NCBI GenBank assembly: GCA_020162035.1
Contig: JAIUNM010000008.1
Coordinates: 62,001-126,000 of the forward strand
Direction: 5' to 3'
Length of the DNA: 64,000 nt
Origin: Bacteroidota bacterium
Lineage (GTDB): Bacteria; Bacteroidota; Bacteroidia; B-17B0; Aurantibacillaceae
Shown here: positions 8,807-17,286 of the stretch, in pieces
How positions within the stretch are numbered: the stretch's first letter is position 1
Layout of the letters: every line of letters starts with the position of its first letter
The notes under the pieces: generated by a model
The model's input: the letters and a program-made list of their open reading frames with translations, nothing else
Databases searched by the model: none
Told to the model about the DNA's origin: nothing
Made by a program: the position numbers and the translations under genes

Positions 8807-10231
8807 ATGCAATTTATAAAAAAACTATTTGTAGCTGGTATTTTAATTACAACAGTTGCAACTGCTCAAAAAACCATTAAAATTACTTATCCTGATTCTA
8901 TTTACCCAAAAGGATTTCACCAAATTGGATTAGATAAAAATTTTTCTAACGCTAATAAAGGAACTGTAGATCTATTTAGTTCTCGCATAAAAGGAGCATT
9001 AGCTTTAGGAATTCCGAAAAATTATGTTGGTTTGCAAGATTCTATTGGTAACAGTAATTACTTTGGGTTAATTACCTATAATTCTGCCAATGTTTGCGAG
9101 ATGAAAGGCTTTAAAAAAGTTTGTGAAGCTAAAGAAAACTACGCTGAATATTTACAAATACAATTACCTGAACCTTGCCAAGCTGGCCGTTCTTACGAAG
9201 TTAGCTTCTTTGTGAGTTTAGCTGATTACTCGGGTTTTGCAACAAGTGGCTGGGGTTTATTATTTAGCGAAAATGCAACAAATGAACCAAATGAAAACCG
9301 CTTAAGCATTGAGCCAAGTGTTAATGTAGAAGGAATGGTAACAAACATAAAAGATTGGACAGAATTAAAAGGAGTTTATACTGCAAAAGGTGGCGAGAAA
9401 TTTTTAACAATAGGAGTTTTTGCTAAAAACTTTAAACAACAACCAGTTGCAGAGTATAAATACAGTAAAAGTTTTGCTACAACAAAAGCTTACTATTACT
9501 TAGGTAATATTAGCTTAAAAGAGTTTGAAATGGATAAAGATAAAGACGGCATTCCTGATAACCAAGATAAATGTCCTGATGTATTTGGTGTAGCTCAATT
9601 TAATGGTTGCCCTGATACTGATGGTGATGGTATACAAGATAGTGAAGATAAATGCCCTACTGTAAAAGGTATTGCACAATTTAACGGTTGCCCTGATAGT
9701 GATGGAGATGGCGTACAAGATAGTGAAGATGCTTGCCCACAAGTTGCAGGTAAAAAAGAAGCTAAAGGCTGCCCTGATACTGATGGTGATGGAATTGCAG
9801 ATAATGATGATCGTTGCCCTAACATTGCAGGTCCAATTTCAAATAATGGTTGCCCTGAAGTAGCATTAGACAATAAAGCAAAACAAATTTTCCAACAAGC
9901 TATGTCTGGCATTCAATTTGAAACAGGAAAAGATGTAATTAAGAAAACATCGTACGGTATTTTAGATAATGTTGTTTCAGTTTTAAAATCTAACCCAACA
10001 TGGGATACTGAAGTTGAAGGGCATACAGACAATGTAGGTAATGCTGAAGCTAACAAAGAATTATCTCAAAAACGTGCAAATGCAGTAATGAAATATTTAC
10101 AAGATAAAGGTGTTGTAAATAAATTATCTGCAAGAGGATTTGGTATGGAAAGACCAATTGCTGATAATAAAACTGCAAAAGGTAAAGCAAAAAACCGACG
10201 TGTAGAGTTTAAAGTTACTTACCAACAATAA
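8807..10231 (+). CDS. OmpA-family protein with four thrombospondin type 3 repeats
   Basis: A 474-residue envelope protein. After a signal peptide (about 1-20, ending VATAQ) comes a beta-sandwich domain (about 25-240). Next are four consecutive 27-residue calcium-binding thrombospondin type 3 repeats (about 244-352), with DxDxDGIxDxxDxCP motifs and GCP closings. A C-terminal OmpA-like peptidoglycan-binding domain (about 360-474) contains the VEGHTDNVGNAEAN and NRRVEFKV motifs. The protein probably anchors the outer membrane or a surface structure to the cell wall. The repeats are also visible in the DNA as an 81-base period beginning near 9605, 9686 and 9767. It is followed by a shared terminator. 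Confidence 0.93.
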   Translation: MQFIKKLFVAGILITTVATAQKTIKITYPDSIYPKGFHQIGLDKNFSNANKGTVDLFSSRIKGALALGIPKNYVGLQDSIGNSNYFGLITYNSANVCEMKGFKKVCEAKENYAEYLQIQLPEPCQAGRSYEVSFFVSLADYSGFATSGWGLLFSENATNEPNENRLSIEPSVNVEGMVTNIKDWTELKGVYTAKGGEKFLTIGVFAKNFKQQPVAEYKYSKSFATTKAYYYLGNISLKEFEMDKDKDGIPDNQDKCPDVFGVAQFNGCPDTDGDGIQDSEDKCPTVKGIAQFNGCPDSDGDGVQDSEDACPQVAGKKEAKGCPDTDGDGIADNDDRCPNIAGPISNNGCPEVALDNKAKQIFQQAMSGIQFETGKDVIKKTSYGILDNVVSVLKSNPTWDTEVEGHTDNVGNAEANKELSQKRANAVMKYLQDKGVVNKLSARGFGMERPIADNKTAKGKAKNRRVEFKVTYQQ

Positions 10232-10251
10232 TAAGTAATTAATAAAAAGTT

Positions 10252-10281
10252 AAAAGCCTCGCAAATTTATGCGGGGCTTTT
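10252..10281. terminator. Bidirectional terminator between the ompA-like gene and mce
   Basis: AAAAGCCTCGC (10252-10262) pairs with GCGGGGCTTTT (10271-10281), with one G-T pair, around an eight-base loop. The loop contains the stop codon of the minus-strand epimerase gene (10267-10269), so the hairpin overlaps that gene's end and serves both convergent transcripts. Confidence 0.8.
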
Positions 10282-10677
10282 TTCTTGGCATAATTCTATT
10301 AACACACCATTAGTGGTTTTAGGGTGTAAAAAGCAAATTTGTTTGTTATCTGCACCATTTTTTGGTTGTTTATTAATTAACTCAAAGCCTTCGGTTTGTA
10401 ATCTATCCATTTCTTTATTAATATCATCAACTTCAAATGCAATATGATGAATACCTTCTCCTTTTTTATCAATAAATTTCGAGATTGCACTATCACTAGT
10501 TGTAGCTTCAAGTAATTCAATTTTAGTACCGCCTAACATAAAAAAACTTGTGCTTACGCCTTCACTTTCTACGGCTTCAATTTTATAGTGGCTTCCGCCA
10601 AAAAGTTTTTTAAATAATTCGTTACTGTTTTGTAAACTTTTTACAGCTATGCCTATATGTTCAATTTTTTTAATCAT
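10267..10677 (-). CDS. mce: Methylmalonyl-CoA epimerase
   Basis: This 136-residue vicinal-oxygen-chelate protein should interconvert (2R)- and (2S)-methylmalonyl-CoA in the propionate/succinate pathway. The family pattern is clear. It opens with IEHIGIAVKSL carrying the first metal-ligand histidine, has KIELLE near residue 55, GEGIHHIAFEVDD with the second histidine near 78, and ends with GVLIELCQ carrying the ligand glutamate. Length is normal. Its ATG overlaps the last 8 bases of the upstream J-domain gene, indicating translational coupling. Methylmalonyl-CoA mutase is not in the window. The next-best alternative would be a glyoxalase-like VOC protein, but the motif set favours the epimerase. 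Confidence 0.92.
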   Translation of the reverse strand: MIKKIEHIGIAVKSLQNSNELFKKLFGGSHYKIEAVESEGVSTSFFMLGGTKIELLEATTSDSAISKFIDKKGEGIHHIAFEVDDINKEMDRLQTEGFELINKQPKNGADNKQICFLHPKTTNGVLIELCQEKSPA

Positions 10678-11587
10678 AATTTTTATTTAAAAATTGTTGT
10701 TCTGTTATATTAAATAAGTTTGTGTGTGTGTTATTAAAATTTAAAGTTTCGTTTTTTGTTATTTTTATTTTATTGTTTAATTGAGCATACCCTTTGTTAA
10801 CGGAGAAATTACCATACAACTCATTAGGTAAAACAGTTTTATCATAATCCCAATTATTCCCAAAACAAATTTTAATTATTAAACTATCTTGTGGTAATTC
10901 TAAAATTTCTGCTTGTGTTTGATCTAGTAAAACCGCACTTCTAACAAATTTATTTTGCGAAAAAAAACATATTACAAAATCGTAATTTGAAGTATTTTTA
11001 ACTATTAGGGAATGCTTATTAGTTGTGTCAAAATGTAATCTTCCAAAATAATTAGAAAAAGGCACATCTCCCATTTCTATCCCACGAATTGGCTTATTTA
11101 CAATTTCTTTTTTAAGTTTATCTTTAGGTAATTCTGAATTTTTATTAACTGTAAAAGCAATAAATACAAATAAAATAACAGCAAGTGGCGATGCTAATAA
11201 AATATATTTAAACTCGTTGTAAGTACTTTTTTTAATTTCGGTTGCGTTAACACTTGCATACGTTTTTGCATATTTTTTAATGTGCTCATCATAATATTTT
11301 CGGCGTTGAGCTTCTTTTTCATCAAATGAATGGTGCTTTTTTTTGTAAGTGTTATGTTTATGATGGACATGAGTTTGATTTAATGATACATTTAAATTAT
11401 AATCAAACTGAGTTTTTAAATAATTGTTGGTTAATACTTCGTACGCCTTTAATATTGTTGCAAATTGTTCTTTACCATTTGGATTTTTATCTGGATGATA
11501 TTGTTTTGCTAGTTTTCTAAATGCAACTTTTATATCTGCAATAGTTGCAAAATTTGGAACTCCAAGTATTTGATAATAATTTATCAA
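10670..11587 (-). CDS. Membrane-anchored J-domain (DnaJ-like) protein
   Basis: Residues 1-65 are a J-domain (YYQILGV, HPD at 31-33, then KAYEVLTNN and FDYNL), which stimulates the ATPase of a DnaK partner. A basic, histidine-rich linker follows. One transmembrane helix lies at about 129-150 (LLASPLAVILFVFIAF), and a C-terminal domain of about 150 residues probably sits outside the cytoplasm. There is no Gly/Phe or zinc-finger region, so this is a type III J-protein. The start is TTG, directly after the TAA of the upstream dehydrogenase. It is chosen because the J-domain begins at once and no nearby ATG would keep it. Client unknown. Confidence 0.85.
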   Translation of the reverse strand: MINYYQILGVPNFATIADIKVAFRKLAKQYHPDKNPNGKEQFATILKAYEVLTNNYLKTQFDYNLNVSLNQTHVHHKHNTYKKKHHSFDEKEAQRRKYYDEHIKKYAKTYASVNATEIKKSTYNEFKYILLASPLAVILFVFIAFTVNKNSELPKDKLKKEIVNKPIRGIEMGDVPFSNYFGRLHFDTTNKHSLIVKNTSNYDFVICFFSQNKFVRSAVLLDQTQAEILELPQDSLIIKICFGNNWDYDKTVLPNELYGNFSVNKGYAQLNNKIKITKNETLNFNNTHTNLFNITEQQFLNKNYD

Positions 11588-13030
11588 TTACAATTTTATA
11601 CAAACATTTTTAGGTTCTGTAAAAAAATCTAATGCTTCAAAACCACCTTCTCGCCCTACTCCACTAGCTTTTACACCACCAAAAGGAGTACGTAAATCTC
11701 TTAACAACCAACAATTAATCCAAACAATGCCTGCATGTAATTGGTTAGCCATTTTTTGTGCTTTTGTTATGTTTTCTGTCCAAACTACACTTGCTAAGCC
11801 ATAAATTGTACTGTTTGCCATTTTTAAAACTTCATCTTCGGTATCAAAAGGTGTAATTGTAACTACTGGTCCAAAAATTTCTTCTTGGTTTGTTCTGCAA
11901 TTGTAATCCAAACCTTCAATAATTGTTGGTGCAATGTAATAACCTTGGCTTAATTCATTTTCTAAAATTATTTTATTTCCACCACAAAGTATTGTTCCGC
12001 CTTCTTTTTTAGCAAGTTCGATGTAACTTAAAATTTTTTCTTGATGTTGTTTTGATACAACGGCTCCAATTTTAGTTTTTTCATCTAAAGGATTACCAAT
12101 GGTAAGTTGTTTTGTTTTATTTACAAAATCAACTTTAAATTTTTCGTATATTTTTCTTTCAATAAAAATTCTTGAACCACACAAACATATTTGTCCTTGA
12201 TTAGCAAAAGACGAATGCATTGTTGTGCTTAACATTTTATCATAATCACAATCGGCAAAAATTATATTAGGGTTTTTTCCACCCAACTCTAAAGAAAGTT
12301 TTTTAAACATTGGTGCTGCAATAGATGCAATATGTTTACCAGTAACTGTACCACCGGTAAATGATATTAATGGGATATTTGGATGAGACACAATTGCATT
12401 ACCAACTTTAGAGCCTAACCCATGAACAATATTTAAAACACCATTTGGCAAACCTGCTTCTATGCAAATTTCTGAAAGTAAAAAGGCTGTCATTGGAGTA
12501 ATTTCGCTTGGTTTAGCAACTACAGTACAACCCGCAGCCAAAGCTGGTGCTATTTTCCAACTAAAAAGATATAAAGGTAAATTCCATGGGCTTATGCAGC
12601 CTGCAACACCAACAGGTTGGCGCAATGTGTAGTTAACTGCTGTTTCCTCCATACTATGCGAATTTGCCGCATAATGTAAAATGCCTGTACCATAAAAATT
12701 AAAATTTGCTGCAGCTCGGGGTATATCAACAGTTTTAGCTAGTTTTAAAGGTTTACCATTATCTATGCTTTCAGCTAACGCTAATTTATCAAGGTTTTTT
12801 TCTATTAATGATGAAATTTTAAGTAAAATTTTACTGCGTTGTTCCTTAGGTAAAACACTCCAACTGTGAAAAGCATTCTTTGCTGCAACATACGCTAATT
12901 CAACATCTTTTTCGTCACTATCAGGTATTTGCGAATATACCTTGCCAGTACTTGGTTGATAATTATCAAAATATAAATTGCTTATTGGTTCTATAAGCTG
13001 GCCATTTATGTAATTTTTTAATTTTATCAT
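11588..13030 (-). CDS. Aldehyde dehydrogenase, probably (amino/hydroxy)muconate-semialdehyde type
   Basis: A 480-residue NAD(P)-dependent aldehyde dehydrogenase. Visible family residues are N150 in SPWNLPL, K173 in VAKPSE, the general base E248 in LELGGK and the catalytic C282 in NQGQICLCGSR. The C-terminal NCWLLRDLRTPFGGVKASG and GREGG motifs are those of the ALDH8 / 2-hydroxymuconic or 2-aminomuconic semialdehyde dehydrogenase group. This suggests a role in tryptophan/kynurenine or aromatic catabolism, but no other gene of that pathway is present here. It is the first gene of an operon with the J-domain protein and methylmalonyl-CoA epimerase. Confidence 0.9.
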   Translation of the reverse strand: MIKLKNYINGQLIEPISNLYFDNYQPSTGKVYSQIPDSDEKDVELAYVAAKNAFHSWSVLPKEQRSKILLKISSLIEKNLDKLALAESIDNGKPLKLAKTVDIPRAAANFNFYGTGILHYAANSHSMEETAVNYTLRQPVGVAGCISPWNLPLYLFSWKIAPALAAGCTVVAKPSEITPMTAFLLSEICIEAGLPNGVLNIVHGLGSKVGNAIVSHPNIPLISFTGGTVTGKHIASIAAPMFKKLSLELGGKNPNIIFADCDYDKMLSTTMHSSFANQGQICLCGSRIFIERKIYEKFKVDFVNKTKQLTIGNPLDEKTKIGAVVSKQHQEKILSYIELAKKEGGTILCGGNKIILENELSQGYYIAPTIIEGLDYNCRTNQEEIFGPVVTITPFDTEDEVLKMANSTIYGLASVVWTENITKAQKMANQLHAGIVWINCWLLRDLRTPFGGVKASGVGREGGFEALDFFTEPKNVCIKL

Positions 13031-13037
13031 ATAAGTT

Positions 13038-13045
13038 CAAATTTA
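13038..13045 (-). promoter_or_regulatory. -7 promoter box before the aldehyde dehydrogenase gene
   Basis: On the minus strand TAAATTTG (13045-13038) matches TAnnTTTG and ends seven bases before the ATG at 13030. No TTTG lies at the right distance upstream, so support comes from the -7 box only. Confidence 0.35.
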
Positions 13046-13097
13046 CTAAATAAATAGCTTTTTTAAGGTATGTTTTTCTTTAAAAAAAACATTAACC

Positions 13098-13128
13098 TTG
13101 CACCTCTTAAATTTGTGTTATAATTTTG
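13098..13128 (+). promoter_or_regulatory. Promoter of feoA, apparently giving a leaderless mRNA
   Basis: TTG (13098-13100) and TAATTTTG (13121-13128) are 20 bases apart, a good -33/-7 match. The box ends only four bases before the feoA ATG at 13133, so transcription would start at or next to the start codon. No Fur-like palindrome was recognised. Confidence 0.6.
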
Positions 13129-13132
13129 TAAA

Positions 13133-13360
13133 ATGTCTCTTCTATCTTATATTAAACCAGGTAATAAAGCTATAATTACAAAAATAATAGATGAACAGTT
13201 AAGTTTACAATTACTAGATTTTGGTTGTTATATTGGGCAAACTATAGAAATATCATATAAAGCACCATTGGGTTGTCCAATTGCAATAAAAATATTAGAC
13301 TCGATAATTAGTTTACGAATTGCCGATGCTGAAAAAATTGAAGTAGAATTAATAAATTAA
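13133..13360 (+). CDS. feoA: Ferrous iron transport protein A
   Basis: A 75-residue SH3-like protein of the FeoA family, a cytoplasmic partner of the FeoB iron transporter. It contains the family features ISLQLLDFGCYIGQTIEI and a C-terminal ISLRIADAEKIEVE, which corresponds to the usual ALRxxEAxxIxV ending. It lies four bases upstream of feoB, so the two are surely cotranscribed. The length is normal for a stand-alone FeoA. The start is placed at the ATG that follows the promoter box by four bases. Confidence 0.9.
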   Translation: MSLLSYIKPGNKAIITKIIDEQLSLQLLDFGCYIGQTIEISYKAPLGCPIAIKILDSIISLRIADAEKIEVELIN

Positions 13361-13363
13361 AAT

Positions 13364-15367
13364 TTGTCTAATATTAAATCAAATATAACAATTGCTCTTG
13401 TAGGAAATCCAAATACCGGAAAATCTACACTATTTAATTCGTTAACAGGTTTAAATCAAAAAACAGGTAATTACGCAGGTGTTACAGTTGATAAATTAGA
13501 AGGCGTTTTTAATCATAATTATAATTCAACAACATATAAAATTAATGTTATTGATTTACCTGGCACTTATAGTTTATATCCAAAATCAATTGAAGAAGAG
13601 GTTACAACAAATTATTTATTAAACAATTCAATAGATGTTGTAGTTGTAGTACTTGATAGTTCTAATTTAGAGCGCAATTTACTAATTGCAACACAAGTAA
13701 TTGATTTAAAAATTAAAGTAATTTTTGTATTTAATTTTTATGATGAGGTAACTAAACAAAATATAACTATTAATGTTCCGGAGCTTGAAAAAGCTTTTGA
13801 TACAAAAATAATTTGTACAGATTCAAGATCAAAAAACGGGATTGAAGATTTGAAAAATCAAATTATAAATGCTCAAATTTCGAAAGCACATTTTTATGAT
13901 ATAAATAGCGAAGGTTTTAAAACTATTGAATATAAAGAGATTCTTAAAAATAAAAATTCGATATTAGAAAATTCAGATAAATTACATAGATTAAAAACAA
14001 TAAATTATTTAGTTAAAAAACACATTACACAACCAAATGATTTATTATTAAAAACAAAAACAAAAAAAATAGATAAAATTATTACTCATCCTTTTTTTGG
14101 GTATTTAATTTTACTACTTATACTTTTTATTGTATTTCAATTTATTTTTTATATGGCCGAATTGCCAATGAATTGGATAGAAAATAGTTTTTTATTGCTT
14201 CAAAATTTTTGCTCACAAGCATTACCTAACAATAAAATAACCGATTTACTTATTAATGGTGTAATTCCTGGAATTAGCGGTGTATTTATGTTTATACCCC
14301 AAATTGCTATTTTATTTTGTTTTATTTTTATTTTAGAAGATAGTGGTTACATGGCTCGCGCTAGTTTTATAATGGATAAACTTATGCGCAAGTTTGGGTT
14401 AAGTGGCAAATCTGTTATTCCTTTAATTAGTGGTACTGCTTGTGCCGTACCATCAATAATGGCTACCAGAAGTATATCTAATACAAAAGAAAGATTAATA
14501 ACAATTTTTGTTTTACCATTAATAAGTTGCTCTGCAAGGCTCCCAATTTACACATTGTTTATTGCAATGTTATATCCAAACGATAAGTTACTAGGTTTTA
14601 TAAATGCGCAAGGTTTAGTATTATTTGCGTTTTATTTGTTAGGCTTTGTATTAACTGTAATTGTTGGATTTATTGCTTCAAAAATTATTAAAAATAAAGA
14701 AACCTCTTTTTATTTAATGGAATTGCCTATATATAGAAAACCTAAATTTTCAACTTTACTAATTCAAGTTTTTACTAAAGTTAAAGTGTTTGTTGTTGAT
14801 GCTGGTAAAATTATTTTTAGTTTGTCAATCATACTTTGGTTTTTAACTGCACACAGTCCGGGTATTGCAATTACAAAATTAAACGAACAACAAAATAAAA
14901 TTTTGCTAGAAAACTCTCAACAAAACGTTGATTCATTAATTAAAAACATAGAACACCAAAAATTAGAAAGTAGTTATTTAGGAATAATTGGTAAAAGTAT
15001 TGAACCTGTAATTAAACCTTTAGGATTTAATTGGAAAATTGGCATAGCAATATTAAGTTCGTTTGCAGCGCGCGAAGTTTTTGTTGGTACAATGTCAACC
15101 ATATACCAATCAAACAATGATGATGGCGAAATGCAAAGTATTAAAGAAAAATTAAATAAAGAAATTAATGCTGATGGAACAAAATCATACTCGCCAGCAA
15201 CCTGTTGGTCGTTATTAATATTTTACGCAATAGCATTACAATGTATGAGTACAGTAGCAATAGTAAAACGAGAAAGCAAAAGTTGGTGGTTTTCTATTTT
15301 TCAATTTGTTATATTTACTTTACTGGCTTATGTTGCGTCTTATATAACCTATCAACTATTAACATAA
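13364..15367 (+). CDS. feoB: Ferrous iron transporter FeoB
   Basis: FeoB imports Fe(II) across the inner membrane, using an N-terminal G domain. The 667-residue protein shows G1 GNPNTGKS (14-21), G3 DLPG (64-67) and G4 NFYD (124-127). G4 differs slightly from the usual NxxD sequence NMMD but keeps N and D. A helical spacer follows to about residue 225. The membrane domain has FeoB Gate motifs, including SGTACAVPSIMATR and SCSARLPIYTLF, plus a second gate region near AAREVFVG. The start is TTG, chosen because it gives the standard short N-terminus and follows feoA closely. No FeoC is visible. Confidence 0.96.
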   Translation: MSNIKSNITIALVGNPNTGKSTLFNSLTGLNQKTGNYAGVTVDKLEGVFNHNYNSTTYKINVIDLPGTYSLYPKSIEEEVTTNYLLNNSIDVVVVVLDSSNLERNLLIATQVIDLKIKVIFVFNFYDEVTKQNITINVPELEKAFDTKIICTDSRSKNGIEDLKNQIINAQISKAHFYDINSEGFKTIEYKEILKNKNSILENSDKLHRLKTINYLVKKHITQPNDLLLKTKTKKIDKIITHPFFGYLILLLILFIVFQFIFYMAELPMNWIENSFLLLQNFCSQALPNNKITDLLINGVIPGISGVFMFIPQIAILFCFIFILEDSGYMARASFIMDKLMRKFGLSGKSVIPLISGTACAVPSIMATRSISNTKERLITIFVLPLISCSARLPIYTLFIAMLYPNDKLLGFINAQGLVLFAFYLLGFVLTVIVGFIASKIIKNKETSFYLMELPIYRKPKFSTLLIQVFTKVKVFVVDAGKIIFSLSIILWFLTAHSPGIAITKLNEQQNKILLENSQQNVDSLIKNIEHQKLESSYLGIIGKSIEPVIKPLGFNWKIGIAILSSFAAREVFVGTMSTIYQSNNDDGEMQSIKEKLNKEINADGTKSYSPATCWSLLIFYAIALQCMSTVAIVKRESKSWWFSIFQFVIFTLLAYVASYITYQLLT

Positions 15368-15368
15368 T

Positions 15369-17009
15369 ATGAAAAATATTTTATTTAAATTAATTGTTAC
15401 AGCTTGTATTTGTTGGCTACCATGTGTTTCTCAAAACAATAATCTAAAGCCAAAATTAATTGTAGGTATAGTTGTTGATCAGATGCGAAACGATTTTATT
15501 TACAGATATTGGAATAGATATTCAGAAGGTGGATTTAAACGAATAGTTAAAAATGGATATTATTTTAAAAATGCGCATTATAATTATATACCAACTTATA
15601 CTGCACCCGGGCATTGTAGTATTTACACAGGCACAACACCAAAAACGCATGGCATTATTGCAAACGAATGGTTTGATAAAAAAACTAAAACCGAAATTTA
15701 TTGTGTTTATGATAGTTTAGTTAAACCAATAGGCACACAACACAAAAACGGAAAAATGTCTCCTAAAAATCAATTCAGTAGTACAATTGGAGATGAACTG
15801 CTTATGTCGAACAATAAAAAAAGTAAAGTGTATGGCGTTGCATTAAAAGATAGGAGCTCTATACTTCCTTCTGGACATGCGGCAAACGCAGCTTTTTGGT
15901 TTGATGAAAGCAATGGGAATTTTGTAAGTAGTTCGTGGTATATAAACGAATTGCCAAATTGGTTAAAGCAATTTAACGATCTAAAAAAGCCAAAGTATTA
16001 TTTAAGTAAAGATTGGAATACCTTATACCCTATTGAAACATATACCAATTCTATTGAAGATAATAATAAGTATGAAAGTATTCCTAATAAACAAAAAGAA
16101 CCAATTTTCCCTTATAATTATAATACCTATTTAAAAAAAGAAAAATATGGTATAATAAAAGCAACGCCTTATGGAAACTCAATTACAAAAGATGTTGCAA
16201 TAGAGTGTATTAAAAATGAAGCTTTAGGTATAGATGAGTTTTGCGATTTAATTTCGATAAGTTTTTCGAGTACAGATATTTTAGCGCATGCCTATGGCCC
16301 TAGATCTATAGAGGTTGAAGATGTTTATTTAAGATTAGACAAAGACATTGAAGAAATTTTAAATTATTTAGATAAAGAAATTGGAAAAGACAATTACACA
16401 TTGTTTTTAACTGCAGACCATGGAGGCGCAGATGTTCCAAATCATTTATTAGATAATAAAATTCCTGCTGGTTATATTAAAGATAAACAGCTTGTTTCAA
16501 TTTTAAAAAAATATTTACAACAAAATTTTAATGATAGTACACTATTGCAAAGCGTTAGTAACGAACAGGTTTTTTTAAATGAAGAAAAAATTAAATTATT
16601 AAAAATAAATAAGACTGATTTAGAAAAAAATATTTGTGAATTTTTAATTACGCAGCCAGGAATATCAGAAGCTTATCCATCTGATGTAATTAAATATCAA
16701 AGTTTTAATTCAGAAGACTATAAAAGTTTGTTACATAATGGCTACAAACATAACATGAGTGGTAATATTGCTTTTTTATTAAATCCAGCCTGGATGGACT
16801 TTGCAGAAAAAGGCACAACGCATGGCTCTGCTTATAATTACGACACCCATATTCCTATTTTATTTTATGGTAAAGGAATTAAAACAGGCGAAAGTTTTGA
16901 ATACATTAACATTACACAAATAGCACCAACAATTTGCGAACTACTCGAAATTAATCAGCCTAATGGCTGCACCTCACAGCCATTAAATGATAGCATAAGA
17001 TTAAAATAA
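15369..17009 (+). CDS. PafA-like secreted alkaline phosphatase
   Basis: The 546-residue protein has a signal peptide (about 1-22) and an alkaline-phosphatase-superfamily core. GIVVDQMRND carries the first metal ligand (D37). The PTYTAPGH motif near residues 75-82 contains the nucleophile threonine and resembles the PafA / nucleotide phosphodiesterase family. SSTDILAHAYGP, LTADHGG and GTTHGSAY supply the other Asp and His ligands. It probably hydrolyses phosphate monoesters in the periplasm. Its ATG starts one base after the feoB stop, so it belongs to the feo transcript. This couples phosphate scavenging to iron uptake in expression, but not necessarily in function. Confidence 0.9.
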   Translation: MKNILFKLIVTACICWLPCVSQNNNLKPKLIVGIVVDQMRNDFIYRYWNRYSEGGFKRIVKNGYYFKNAHYNYIPTYTAPGHCSIYTGTTPKTHGIIANEWFDKKTKTEIYCVYDSLVKPIGTQHKNGKMSPKNQFSSTIGDELLMSNNKKSKVYGVALKDRSSILPSGHAANAAFWFDESNGNFVSSSWYINELPNWLKQFNDLKKPKYYLSKDWNTLYPIETYTNSIEDNNKYESIPNKQKEPIFPYNYNTYLKKEKYGIIKATPYGNSITKDVAIECIKNEALGIDEFCDLISISFSSTDILAHAYGPRSIEVEDVYLRLDKDIEEILNYLDKEIGKDNYTLFLTADHGGADVPNHLLDNKIPAGYIKDKQLVSILKKYLQQNFNDSTLLQSVSNEQVFLNEEKIKLLKINKTDLEKNICEFLITQPGISEAYPSDVIKYQSFNSEDYKSLLHNGYKHNMSGNIAFLLNPAWMDFAEKGTTHGSAYNYDTHIPILFYGKGIKTGESFEYINITQIAPTICELLEINQPNGCTSQPLNDSIRLK

Positions 17010-17011
17010 TT

Positions 17012-17133
17012 TTATACCATTTGCAATTATTATATAGATCAAAGCACAGTTAAACTTAGGAGAGAACTTACTATAATTATGACTAATTTTTGCTCGATAT
17101 AATATTAAATTATCTTGCGATTAAAAGGTATTA
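17012..17133. repeat. Imperfect inverted repeat, possible MITE-like remnant
   Basis: This lies in the 277-base gap after the phosphatase gene. The ends share ATACC-TTT (17014-17022 against the complement of 17124-17131). Internal arms 17028-17044 and the complement of 17088-17104 match at about 14 of 17 positions. No coding frame is present. The sequence is AT-rich, which raises the chance of accidental pairing, so this is tentative. Confidence 0.3.
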
Positions 17134-17249
17134 CATTTTTATAAAAGATAGCGTGTGAAAAATAGATAAAGTTTAAAACTTCAAACTTTGATGTTTTTTA
17201 ATAAAAATAAAATTCTCAGGGGCATAATAATCTCTATTGCTATTAAACA

Positions 17250-17277
17250 AAAAACCCTTGCAATGCAAGGGTTTTTT
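17250..17277. terminator. Terminator at the end of the respiratory operon
   Basis: AAAAACCCTTGC ending at 17261 pairs with GCAAGGGTTTTT from 17265 around an AAT loop. It lies about 10 bases past the coxA stop, with an A/T tract on each side. It can also stop the convergent feo/phosphatase transcript. Confidence 0.85.
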
Positions 17278-17286
17278 GTTTAATTG

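Noticed and set aside
9595-9912. Minus-strand open frames opposite the OmpA repeats
   Set aside because: They are shadows of the thrombospondin repeat pattern, with low-complexity products and no start signal.
13128-13364. Possible frameshift joining feoA and feoB into one gene
   Set aside because: feoA ends with a normal stop and family-typical C-terminus, and feoB has a normal G domain start; both are full length.
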